Shown piece after piece: positions 11,555 to 22,935 of a stretch of DNA of 64,000 nt. The stretch covers positions 124,001-188,000 of the forward strand of contig AP026548.1 in NCBI GenBank assembly GCA_026075535.2, read 5' to 3'. Under the pieces are notes generated by a model, which was not told the origin of the DNA, ran no database searches, and saw only the letters and a program-made list of their open reading frames with translations. The DNA comes from Tricholoma matsutake (lineage: Eukaryota; Basidiomycota; Agaricomycetes; Agaricales; Tricholomataceae). The position numbers were made by a program, and so were the translations under genes. The stretch's first letter is position 1, and each line of letters starts with the position of its first letter.

Positions 11555-13360
11555 ATGTCCGACACCTCTCTAAAGTGTGCTCTCCCTGCCGACATGCAAG
11601 ACACAATACAACCCAAAAAAAGGGAAAGAGTCAGTCAGTCATTACCCACTCCTATCACACATACCTGACATTTCAATTCTAGCCCAGAAAGGTGCAAGCT
11701 TGAACACCTGGTTGTTCAATTTTGCACATATTAACCATGCTTGTTAGGACTGTCCACATACATGCAAGAACTGTAAATCTCTCTCAGGAGCAGGGGGCAC
11801 CCTGGCCACCCATCAATCCAACTCCAACATTCATAGCAGTTGTGACCCTGACTGCCCGGGCAACAAATTTCTAATGGGCAAGAAAAACGACGCAACAATT
11901 TTGGATACTACCATTCCGCTGAAATTTTTGTGGGTTCTTCCAGAGGAACACAGCAGCCATCCCGAAAGAAAAGAGGGGTTCCCTACGCTTGAATGGGTGA
12001 TGCAAAGTTTCTGGAGTGTGATGGAGGCAAGTGCATGGAAGTCTGATCAAGAAGCTCTGTGGTCGTCCATTCATAAGCCTGAACATAAAAGAGCTTGGAA
12101 ATGTGCAATATACCAAGACTCAAGGAATAAAAAAGAACCTTCTGTGTCGGTACTTTCGTGGGTAAGTCCCAATTTCAGTACATCAATGACATTACCGAAA
12201 ACAATTCTAGGTTTTGGTTGCAACCAACATCTTGAAGAGAAACCAAGGGTCATCTGGCAAACTACTTACATTCAAAGACTTCACCAGCCATGTCAATGAC
12301 CACAACTTTGTCTGGTTCCAATCTTATGATGTCATTGTTCTTGATTTTTCCATGCAAACAGTGTGCACAATTGTTCAATCATTTAAACCACTGGAAAACT
12401 GACCGTTTTAATTGTCAGGTCACAACTAGAATGGATGAACGTTCATTGTAACCTTAACGACCTGGCGAAGCTCGTCCCCATATGGCCACCGCTTTGGGAG
12501 CAAGACTTTCACACCGAAAAATGGCAGCTGGAGCGTGATCTAGATTACATTGCAAAAGAGGTTACCCACACAGCAAGACCAGCCATACAAAATTCGGTTC
12601 CGACTGATGGTCCTTGGGTTGCAAAAAGGTATGTCTTTATATTTGCCATATCCATACTTGCTTGACTCCCTCAAGATCGTACTTGTGGGGGTGCCGCCAT
12701 GTCAAACCATTTACAATTGGCTCTCCGCCTCCACAACGTGATGGAATTGCTACCTGGTTCTATCAGGAGTATAACCCCCTGGTCGTGTCAGCAGGTGAAC
12801 TGCACATATGGTGTGGCATGGAAGGGGAGATTATTCAAAAATGGTATTCTCATACCGAAGGGTTTGGCAGCTCTATTTGGAAACGCACTATCCTTACAAC
12901 ACCTGTCCCACTGTCGAAATGGAGAAACATGTAAGCTTCCCTTATCTATGAAGGCAGTTTCATTTTTCACTTAATTTATAGGGGTCCTTCAAATACCTGG
13001 AAATTAGACATAGGCTCGAATACTTCACTCACCCGGGACGAAAAGAAGCAGGGTATCAATGACCTCCATGCATTTGTAGTTGCTACACTTAAGGCTCTCC
13101 AAATATTGGAAGCTAAACACCATGCAATTCCTGCAAGTAAAAATGATATTGTGCGAATGGACATAGGCCTATGCCTCGATACAGCCAGGAATCCCCAGTA
13201 TTATGTTAATGAATTGCAGGTGGCGGTGATGGCAGATCTGTGGGAGACGCAGTGGTCAGGAGAGCCCATACTTCAGACGGTTGGTGTTTTCACAAACACT
13301 TCTTTGTGCAAACAGGTGGAACATCACAGGTCAATGTATCCCTACTACGACAGATCATAG
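11555..13360 (+). pseudogene. ATP-grasp-like agaricomycete protein, six exons, one in-frame TAG
   Basis: Exons 11555-11633, 11683-12161, 12211-12362, 12419-12628, 12676-12930 and 12982-13360 join in frame to 518 codons including the final stop. Five introns measure 47-56 nt; the third uses an unusual GTGCAC donor and is the least certain. Near the N terminus is a Cys-rich cluster (DCPHTCKNC, then CDPDCPGN), perhaps zinc-binding. The C-terminal half contains SAGELHIWCGMEGEI and VRMDIGLCLD...YYVNELQ. These resemble the GE-x-R-x-F-x-x-x-G-G strand and the R-x-D...N-E metal site of ATP-grasp enzymes. The gene at 49844 is a paralogue with the same two motifs. A TAG at 11745-11747, just before the Cys cluster, breaks the frame (CAG to TAG would explain it). 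No substrate can be inferred. Confidence 0.6.
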
Positions 13361-13631
13361 GATAGTCCTGTTATGGCACACATGATGTATTAGACAAGAA
13401 ACCATGGAGTAGGATGAGTAGTTGCTTGGCAGGGTCAGGGGATGACGATGAACCATGGGAATGGAGGACAGTAGACCATTGACAAGGTGAATGACCCCAG
13501 CATCATAACCAACCAACCACCATGCCGCCATAAAGTAAATGAATTATATGGTTCAAAGGCTAATAAAAAATATGAACATAAGAGTAGCTCAATGTAAAAG
13601 ACTGTATGTACAAAGTGTCAATCCGATCAGC
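13361..13631. other. Convergent intergenic region, no feature recognised
   Basis: This is the 3' side of the ATP-grasp-like gene, converging on the tail of the helicase gene from the other strand. No repeats of the flanking families and no coding signal were seen. Confidence 0.4.
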
Positions 13632-14346
13632 TCAGGCCTTGGACTTTTTTACACGTTTACCCTTAAGAGCAGACTTAGGCGGAACAGAAACGTTCTCCAA
13701 TCGTCCTGGTTGACGACTGGGAGCCTCATGTTGCATGGGTGGGCAGGCAAAGGGATTGGGTTTGGGCGTGGGCGTGGGTTTACTAGCAAAGGGATTTGGT
13801 CTTGCCTTCTTGGATGTTGATTCATTAGGCAAACCCAAGCTTCTTGCTGCTAGTACCCTGTAACAATTGATTGCAAAGGAAAACTATGCTCGACTTACTT
13901 TGTTCTTCTGAAGAGACGAGGAATTGCCGAGGTAGAGTGTTTGTCGATGACGCAGATGTCTTAACCTCGTTTTTCTCTCCAACGTGGCTTGATGAGGCAT
14001 GTGGAATAGCTGTAACGGCGCCGAGTTGGTTAAATTCTAAGTATTTTGATATCAATTGAAAGACTTACAGGATGACTTTGATGCAGTATTGTTCTTCCCA
14101 ATCATTTCTGAGTCCTTTTCTGGGTCTACCAAAGAAGCTGTACAAAACGTCATTCCTGGTGATTCTAGGTTGGAAGACTTACAAGTAATGGGCTGCTGCT
14201 GTAGGCGGACATGTACAGCCATTATTTGAGCATGGCCTTCAGCCCCAATCGTTCCTTGTCTGGAACATTTTGGTGGAGGGCTCTCTTCCTCAGAGCTTCC
14301 ATAAGCAACCAGGGGATTCAGGATGACGAGTTCTGTATGAATGTTG
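13632..14346 (-). other. Probable low-complexity C-terminal exons of the helicase gene, structure unresolved
   Basis: Three open segments follow the helicase on the same strand. One at 14052-14330 is Ser/Pro-rich (YGSSEEESPPPKCSRQG). One at 13880-14020 is KNEVKTSASSTNT-like. The last, 13632-13838, is Pro/Lys-rich and ends in KGKRVKKSKA, a plausible nuclear-localisation tail. Donors of the GTAAGT type (at ~14082 and ~13899) and acceptors (TTAG, TTACAG) exist, but the phases I could derive do not join all three cleanly. They may be the disordered tail of the helicase or a separate decayed gene. Confidence 0.35.
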
Positions 14347-17300
14347 TCAGTAGTATGCCACCTTGAATGGGTTGAGGAAGGTACCTTCTTCATCTTTGTT
14401 ACCTTCTCCACCTTCATTGACAATCTCGGGTGACCTCCAGCGTTTGGTTGTGGATACTCTTTGGGCCTTCTCCCCTATCTTGTCTAATTCCATCTCCTCT
14501 GCACAAGCAATAAATAAGCATTTTCCCTCCACATGTGGCAGGTAAGGTTTACCTTCAGGGTGATGGCCATACGACATATTTGAAGTTGGCGCATCACTGA
14601 ACCCCTCTCCATCCGAAGTACCTATATCTGGTTCTGATTGGAATTGAGAGGTATCAGGGTCTGATGGGAATATGGATGTATTGGGCTTGCTGACAAAGGG
14701 TAATTCGTCATCGACAACGACGATAGGCTTTTTATGCTTTTTTGGCTTGTTGCACCGTGGGTCAGGCTTCGTGTCATTATGGACATCCGGAATATAGCCC
14801 TTTAGCAGCTTTTCAAACTCTAAAAAAATCGGTTTGAATTCCTATGGTAGTAAGGACAAATTTGTGGACTAACCTTCTCTGAGTTCCTTATTGACAAAGG
14901 CGTCAAACATATCACGTTTGCCTTGTGCCATGGCATTCATCAGAAGGTCAGCTGAATCATTTGCAAGTAGGTGGATTACTTTGACAATTTTCTTCTGGGG
15001 TTGACGGTGCGCTCGTCCACGTATCTGTTGTTTGTCCTGAGCCAACCATGGCTGGTCCTGCAGATTTGTGATTAATACAGATGAACGTTAGTTTGGCAAT
15101 GTGGAATGGTGATACTCACGAAGAATATAACCATATTGGACAAAGAAAGGTTAAGCCCAGCCGACCCAATGCTCGAGAAAATGAGGACTCTGATGGGATT
15201 CTTAGGGTTGTAGAACTCCCTTATTAGCTGGTCTCGCTTTTCAATGTGGATCTTGCCATTGATGGCAATGCTCTGGACCCCATAGAGGCGGAGAACCTGA
15301 AAAGATAGTGTCAGGCATATGAACGAAGTGAAGGATGAGATACATGCATTTTGAAGAAGTTGCGACATGGAAGAGAATTCCTGGAAGACGATGATATGGC
15401 ATGTCTTCTGAAGCGGTTGCCCCGTAACACCCAAAATCTTTGGGAAGACAGGCTGCCCGTCCACAAAGGATACGTCATCCACCTTGTCGTGGGTAAGGTA
15501 ATGTGCGCAGAGTTGTGCACAGATGTCCATCTTCGTGCTCTTGACTGGCATCCATTCCTTGAGCATCCGGAAGGATGGCCAAATTGCAGTAGAGTCTTCC
15601 TTCGCATATCCGACAGCTGTGCGGTATTCAAGGTAAAACTTCTACAAGACATTTGTTAGACCGGACCATATTACACAAGCAGCAGCTTACTTTCGTTTGG
15701 ATCTTCGATATGTCACTAGCCACTTCAAGACTATGGAGAGGGTGAGAAATGAGGGGAGAAAGGGGATGGTGTTGTACTTATGCTGCTTTGGCAGCAGCGG
15801 CTCGGGTCTGAATGATGTCAGTCTCTCTCTTGGTCAACGTTACTATGCCTAAGATCTCTTGGTATGGAGGTAGTGGCAACAATGGCTTTTCCTCATAGTC
15901 GAGGCTCTCTGTTGTCCTGCGGAGGAAATGGCCCTTGAGATGGCTCTGCAGGCGCTTTACAGCCTGCACTTGCTCAGCAAGTAGACTTTCTCCATCATCA
16001 TCAAGCTTCTTTGCTCTCCGAACCGAAGTAGCATCATTCTTCTCCTGAGAGAATGCAGCCTCTGTGAAAAAATGGGATTTACCAACAAGACGACCCATTG
16101 CCGCAATATCCTAGAAGTATGAAAGGATATTGTGCATTGTTACAATTCCATATTTACATCACTGACTCACCTTCGAAGATGTGTGCAGAGGAGTGGCAGT
16201 CATAATTAGCCGCACTGTGGCCTGCTCAAGGAGTTTCAAGGCGCTGGAATGCTTGTTGCCCGGGTTGCGCATGTAGTGTGCTTCATCAATGATGGCAGTG
16301 AGAAAGGAGTGTCCAAAGAGGGTGTGCTCTAAGGACCCTTTGGCAGTTGGCAAGTCCCAAGGCCGAGCATCTTTCCTGATCTTCTTGGATATACGGAAGT
16401 TATTGTTCATTTCTTTGAACAAAGCCTGCGATACTACATGGTGAGTAACACTGAATTTTGAAAAAGCTCTACGCACCGCATGCGAGACAATGATGATTCG
16501 GTTGTGTGGTTGATGCTTGGAAAGATGCATGGGTCCTGAGGTACTCCAGAAGTTGTCACCATCGGTTTGGCTGTCATAGACGAAGATGTCCACGGATTTG
16601 GGTTGTAAGAAGACCTTCAGTTCGCTCATCCACTGTGCCACGAGGGTACCAGGACAAACGATGAGGTGCGGTAATGACGGGAACTTATCTTTGTCGCCAA
16701 GAAAAGGCCGTTCCACTGGAATAAGGCGGGATGAGTGTGGGTCAATGATATAGAGATGGTGAGATGTGCTTACATAGGATTCTTGGGGACTTTCTCTTGG
16801 TCTGCTGTAAGAAGATGGCCTGCATGAAAAACGCAATCACTCCAATTGCTTGCGCTGTTTTCCCAAGGCTGACCTCATCTGCAACAAGGATTCCAAGGAC
16901 ACGTGAGGAGTCTGGGTCTTTGGAAAGGATGGATCGTATGATAGAATGATTGCCAGCCAGCTGGTGCCAATGAAGGCGTAACTTGGAAAGATTATCAGGT
17001 AGAGCATCAGAATTCTTATAGGAGAACGAATTAGGGTTGTCCCAGGGGGTCAACCCCGATCTATCACGGATGGTGTTGAATGACGGAGGTAGGCCTGTCC
17101 TATAGCCCAACGACATGGCCAAGGATACAGGGGTCATCTTTGCCTCTTCTTCCATGCCAAAATCGCCGCCACAATCATTGAGCATCTGTTTTTCAGATAG
17201 AGCATCGGATATTGGTGGCTCCTCTTCATTCTCCATAACCTCGTCAAAGTACTCGTGGTAGAGGTTGAGCACGTCACTGACATCTTCTTCAGTAGCTAAC

Positions 17301-18241
17301 TGCTGCAGGGCAGCAGGGTTTACCTTGGAGGGACCTAGGTATATGACTTGTCAAAGAGGAAGATTAATGGAAATAATCCACATACTTTTCGCAGCTACTT
17401 GCTTTTCGATCTTCGCTCCCAAACCCTCTAGGATTACCTGAAGCTCAGCAAGCATATCCTGGGCCTTCTGTATGTTATCGACGGTATGGAAGAGCTCGGC
17501 AGTGTCCCTCCACTTGGCAATGTTACAGATGGCACGCGAGACTTTTGTCTTAGTTACTTTGCCAGTCTCAAGATCTACGATCAGTAAGAAAAAAAATAAA
17601 GGGCAAAACAGGATCGGCTTGCCTTTGAATGCAGCTAGGGCTGCAGCCTCAATCTCAATTGGACGGTTCTTCATTGCGTTTACCTGAATGCAAATCGTAT
17701 TCCAGGACCTCTGTGGAATAATTTGAAACACTTCCCGCAGAGCTGGTCTCAAGACGAGGCTGCCATTTGGAAAGGCCTCTTCGCCGAACAACTTTAGCGC
17801 GAGAGAGTCCAGGATCATAGGAAGATAGTTATCGGAGGAAGGCCATGGCGCATCGATGTTGTTCTCAGAGATAAGAATATCGAGGGGGTGGATATCCCAC
17901 TCTTTGAGCTCAGCAATGATGACAGTATGAACACCCCATGAATCCCATTTTCTTACGATGAAATTGTTCCAGAACTCACGTCCTGGATAGGCCGAAGCAC
18001 CCTTCGCGTTGATTGCAAAGGCAAGCTTCTTGTCTTCGTTCGGAAGAAGATGATATGCTCGGAAGTAGGACTGAACGTCCACAGCATCCTTACGAGTCCA
18101 GCCTTTCAGCAGTTTGGAGTCGTTGTCCAGAAAGAGGCCATGGAGGATGCCAGTACGCTCCTGCCAGGCAGGCCACTGCCAGGGAGCGCCGTCAAACGAG
18201 AAAAGTTTTATCAAGGCACTGGAAGGAGTGTGACTAGGCAT
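14347..18241 (-). CDS. Divergent SNF2-family (DEAH) helicase, agaricomycete-specific type
   Basis: The start is the ATG at 18241. Exons are about 18241-17386, 17334-16774, 16715-16171, 16110-~15781, ~15735-15691, 15641-15348, 15296-15120, 15057-14874 and 14819-14347. Motifs in order: Walker A region ADEVSLGKTAQAIG, Ia LIVCPGTLVAQW, II IIDEAHYMRN, III LIMTATPLHTSS, IV/V IFSSIGSAGLNLS, VI QIRGRAHRQPQ. The first glycine of the usual GLGKT is serine here. A low-complexity nuclear-type region (KPKKHKKP) follows the helicase core. Two introns (17622-17575 and 15347-15297) start with GC, are multiples of three and are open, so reading through them is also possible. The donor after residue block TRAAAAKAA is not canonical, so the gene may be damaged there. 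SNF2 proteins translocate on DNA and remodel nucleoprotein; this lineage-specific group has no assigned role I know of. It is divergent from the gene at 19523. Confidence 0.7.
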
Positions 18242-18486
18242 AGCAGAGGGGGGATGAGGGCTTCTAATGCGAGCTTGTCTTTCGAGGTAAAATCTGGGGT
18301 TTGTTATAAGACATGACACAGTACGGATATGGTTTATATAGAGGAGAAAAAAATACATATAAAAATTGGAATAGTTTACGGTGGAATTAATGTAGGCTCT
18401 CTTCAACCAGGGGTGAGGCAATGGCCACAACAAAAGGAATGACTGATTTGGAATTGGGGGTGGAACGTGTTTTACATGAGTTCTAG

Positions 18487-19441
18487 AGCGATAATTTGTG
18501 CTTGAATAACAAGCCGTCTGTTCAACGTGGGTGCGTTGACAAAAAAATCACAGACATCCAGGGGAAGACAATGAGATAAGGGTCATACAACGTGCAGAGA
18601 AAGATCCAGAAATTCCAGTAAACGGAAGGGAGATAGCAGGGCCGCACAACGTGCCAGGGCCCAACATGGGGGACTTTGAAAAAAAAATTGCAGCGGTCCA
18701 AGGAGAGCGGGACATGGCGGGAGGGCGAACTAGGAGCACCACATAAGGAATCTTAAAGGTCAAGAGGGTTGGGGATAGCCAGTCAGGGACGTAGAACACG
18801 TTCATATTGGGGACTACTCCCTAACAGAACTCGTCGTTGCCGTTACTGATGAAGAAGACCTGCACGGAACTACTTCCATGCAGGTTGCATGGTAGGTGAG
18901 GGTTGGCCAGGAAGGAGAAAGCAATGCGCTGTTTGTCTTTGATGAACAGACATGGTGGAGATGAGTTGAGCTATTTTCGGAAAATGCCAAACAATGTCGA
19001 GAGGATTTAGCACAGCCACCCTGACCGCCTGATCATGTCTGTTCGTCAAAGACGAACAGCGCGTTGCTTTCTCCTTCCTGGCCAACCCTCACCTACCATG
19101 CAACCTGCAACCTGCATGGAAGTAGTTCCGTGCAGGTCTTCTTCATCAGTAACGGCAAAGACGAGTTCTGTTAGGGAGTAGTCCCCAATATGAACGTGTT
19201 CTACGTCCCTGACTGGCTATCCCCAATCCTCTCGACCTTCAAGACTCCTTATATGGTGCTTAGCGTCCTTCAGCAATGCCCGTTCCTCTTGGACGTCTGC
19301 AATTTTTTTTCTCAAAGTCCTCCACGTTGTGCGGCCCTGATATCTATCTCCTTTTCGTTTACCGGAATTGCTGTGTGCTGCTATCCCTTTGTCCTCCCCT
19401 GGTGGAAGGATGGATCATTATTCAAGCGCAAATTATTGTTT
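18487..19441. repeat. Large inverted repeat filling the divergent promoter of helicase and 883-residue gene
   Basis: Left arm about 18487-18956 and right arm about 19033-19441 are imperfect inverted copies with a ~76-bp spacer. Matching blocks from outside inward are GCGATAATTTGTGCTTGAAT, GGGGATAGCCAGTCAGGGAC, AACACGTTCATATTGGGGAC, TGCATGGAAGTAGTTCCGTG and GACAGACATG-type sequence. Each half also contains a small ORF beginning MNVFYVPDWLSP, an artefact of the repeat. A third, partial copy lies at 22411-22610. Confidence 0.85.
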
Positions 19442-19522
19442 CTTTAGTTCTTCGTACACAGTCAGAATATAAAACTTTCATCGAAAATTCACCCTTTGTC
19501 AATTATCCACACGCTATCTCCT

Positions 19523-22291
19523 ATGGCCGATCTCTTCAACAACCACCCAGTCATAACCCACAGCCTGCGTGAATTTGTTGACCGTGCTTATGGCTTTCAT
19601 GAAAATGATGAAACAGATGACAACTACATACACTTTGTCCTTACCGGTGAATACGTCGATGACAATGGACATCCGAAGCAGGCCTTTGTCGATGCTATTC
19701 AGAATGTCATTGAAGTTGACCACTCTCTTTTGATCTCCCGGGACTATGACTCCCTCCTTGGCATTGCCGACAAAGTCATGGTCAACTGCCCGATCTCTGT
19801 ATATGTCGTTCCACATGATACTTTTGCTCTGAAGACAAGTATTCATCTCAAGCACCCTGTTACTTATCGAGGCGTGAGTTTCTGGAGTCCAACTTATAAT
19901 TGAATCTTTTATCTAACCAAGTATTTGTGCTATAGGAGGAGAAACTAGTTGACTACCACAAGATCCCAAATTTTGAGTTTGGCACATTCGGCATGCGCCA
20001 CCACTTACATATATTTTTCCCTGCACTGTGGTCGCCCGAACGTTCCCAGCGATCAAGCGCCTACCATTTGACTGAACGCGAGCGAGCCTTCTGGTACGAA
20101 AATGGCTTTCGTACCGCGATTGCGACTTTACTTGGCCAAAGCATCGCCTCAGAATGGCCAGCCAACTATTCAACAGAGCAGTTTAGAGCGAAGAAGACAA
20201 GAGGAGGCTTTGCCTGGGGTACGAAGCTCATTCCCAGCAATGTCGTTGACCACCTCGCCAACCGTATTCGCACGGAACTGGATTTGAACCCCCTCATCGC
20301 AGATAATGACATTGCATGGGCACGCGACTTCTTCATTCTGCACACCATCCGAGGCACAAAACATAGCACTTACCATCAGGTAGATGTCGAATCTGCGGAA
20401 TACTACCTTTACGATTTTGTCCGGAGTGCACAGCTCTCTTATGAAGTCCCGGAGGTTGGAGACTGGTATATCGACGTCGGTATCGAGATCAGTAGTGATC
20501 AGGAGGAATGCCTTCAATGGACTACAGCCACCCATTACCAGGTAGTCCAGCAGGCATTGCGCATTTCGGATCAGAACGCCGAGAGGATTTCCGATATTAA
20601 TTCATCCAAATATTCAAGAGATCCTGTCAGCCATCTTACTGCCATTAGTGGCTTTCGTGCCATTCCTGGCGTCCGTGCTCAAGGGGAGTATGAGGCTGTG
20701 TACATCCAGGCATACACAACCAATAAGTCTATCGTTTACCACCCTGAAGGTAGGCACCATGCGAAATTTATCACCATCAAAGAGGCTATGGGCGGGGATC
20801 ATCCAACAAAAACTATCGAAGGCATCTACAGTATCTATGAAGAGGCACGTACTGCTAACTCTTCAAATGCACGTCTCGAGGTCCGGGTACCTTATAGATT
20901 CGCCACAGAAGTCCTAATGCAGTTTGACCCTGATACATTAAAGGACTGTCTTTGTTCGTTTACCCGTCAGGAGTGGTGGTAAGTCTTTTTTTCTTCAATG
21001 TTACCCTTTATATTGATTTATTTATTCCCATAGGTCTTTCCGCATGACGAGGCTGCTGGCGATCAGCAAAGCTCTCTCCCACCAAGCCAGTGGTGCAACC
21101 CGTAGTCGACTCATTCCTGAATCGCTCACATTGACTGCAGCGTGTGTGTGGTTGCTGAATGGATTACATGCTCGCCCTGAAGATGGACCAGCAGCAAGAC
21201 GACTCATGGATGCAGCTCTTCCGTTATCGGAGGCTGAGGGCCTGAATACCGATGTTCTCGCATATAACACATCCAGGCAGGCAGATTGGCAGGAGGAGGA
21301 GGAGGAGGAGGAGGAGGAGGAGGGAGATGCAGATGAAGATGGAGAACCCAACAATCGCTGCCGCTCTCATGGCCGGGTTCCTTATATACCCTATGGCTGC
21401 ATCTTTTTCCGTCGTATAATGGTCGGCGAAGTTGTTCCTCGCCTACGCATCGGTGGAACCCTCCTTACAGAACCAGCTTTTAAGTTTTGGTTTGACGGCA
21501 TGACCTTGGACCAGGTCCAGGCAATGTATCAGAAGTCAGGCATTATCCCCAGGGATGCGCTTGCTGGTAAGCGCTCTACAAATAAAGGAAGGATGCCGAC
21601 CTATATCAACTTCACTGGCCAGCCCGAACCAACTCTATTCGACCTACAATCTCAGGGTCATATGCTCCCCCCTCCTATGCAGGATGATGGCTTGGATATA
21701 GACAATCGTGAGACCCCTCCTCCTGCTGACGAACATCCTGCAATCGATACTTTCCTTTCCCAACTCTGGTGTAAATTCGTCATTGATCTCACTGGCAAGG
21801 CGCCTAATCCATGGGGAGTCACAAACCTCTCTTACCTCAAGCTTACCATGGTCGAATGCCGAGAAGGGAAAGAAGATATATACAAGAATCTAACCCTTTC
21901 CGATGTTTTCACCCATGTCACCTACAAGAACGCTTCCACCACCGATTGGCAGAGGGCCTTCAAATGGCTCTTTCCTGAGCCTGGTTACAAGACCACGAAT
22001 GCCGTCCAGAATTACCCTAGCTCACCATATTTTGTGATGTGGATGACCTTTATCGAGGACCCTAAAAATTCAACCCTCATTTCTGCATCGCGCTTAGAAA
22101 TCTGGAAACGAGTGAGGAAGTGGAGCTGGATCCCAGATGCACAACAAGACAAGATGTGGCCAACATCCACAGCATCAGGATTTACTCGTTGGCCCAGTTC
22201 TTCCGGGCGTGGTGGTAAGGATCGAGCTGCACCTCGCATTCTCCTGAAGCGCCATGCAGTTCCGGACTTTGCTGATGAGGGCGAGGAATAG
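19523..22291 (+). CDS. 883-residue protein of unknown function, agaricomycete family
   Basis: Exons 19523-19873, 19936-20978 and 21034-22291 splice in frame (donors GTGAGT and GTAAGT, acceptors TATAG and CATAG) to 883 residues. The ATG at 19523 is the first in the frame. There are no in-frame stops, so this is one of the few intact large genes in the window. Recognisable segments are FGTFGMRHHLHIFFPALW (exon 2 start), WYIDVGIEI, an acidic run of glutamates and GDADEDGE (~residues 550-570), and a Pro/Ser-rich tail. I see no catalytic signature or membrane segment. I recognise the type as a multi-copy agaricomycete protein without known function. It is divergent from the SNF2 helicase across an inverted repeat, and its 5' end is duplicated downstream. 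Confidence 0.7.
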
Positions 22292-22399
22292 TATCTTTGT
22301 TGTTCCATCTTAAACTGCTTCATAATCGTTTGGCGCATTCAATGTTTTTTTCTTGGATATTTAATTAATAAATAAACATTATTCAAGGATTGAGCACTC

Positions 22400-22935
22400 T
22401 AAGATCGCTCCAGCATGGAAGTAGTTCCATGCAGGCCATTCCATCCCTGATCTTCGTCTTCATCATTGTCCACAAAGGCAATGGATCAGATTTCCAAGGT
22501 GTCCATTCTTCAACGACAATGAACAGCAAGTAACTGGCTTCCTCCCTCACGTCCATCACAAGTTCTATTGCGGAGTAGTCCCAAATATGAAGGTGTTCGT
22601 ATTCTTGGCTGATGAAGTGTTACTTTTATTTATGCTAAATCAAATTCACTTTACAGTTGAATAACAACTGCTGGTATGTGGCCTCCGTGGAATGCCTATG
22701 CGGTACACCATATGAAATTCATGTTACCTACCAACAGTTGCTTGTGTTCCACAGATTTTACCTCAATTGAAGTACAAATTATTATTGGTTTCTATCTGTT
22801 CATCTACCCTCGAGCCAGTCAGAATGTAGAACACTTATCAAAATGATTATTCACATCATCTCCTATGGTTGATAGTTTCAAGAGCCTTGATTAAACTTAC
22901 TGACCATGCTTAACACTTTGTCATTACAGGTGAAT
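22400..22935 (+). pseudogene. Truncated, degenerate duplicate of promoter and 5' end of the 883-residue gene
   Basis: GCATGGAAGTAGTTCCATGC and GGAGTAGTCCCAAATATGAA at 22413-22595 match the right arm of the inverted repeat. Then GTCAGAATGTAGAACACTTA, a CACATCATCTCCTATGG block and ACTTTGTCATTACAGGTGAA (22815-22935) match the gene's leader, start codon region and first ~45 codons (19450-19655), with indels. The corresponding ATG would be at 22865. The copy ends where the satellite begins. Confidence 0.8.

Noticed and set aside
18548..19447. Pair of similar ORFs starting MNVFYVPDWLSP on opposite strands
   Set aside because: They are the two arms of the inverted repeat; divergence between arms does not favour synonymous changes by eye and both are short.
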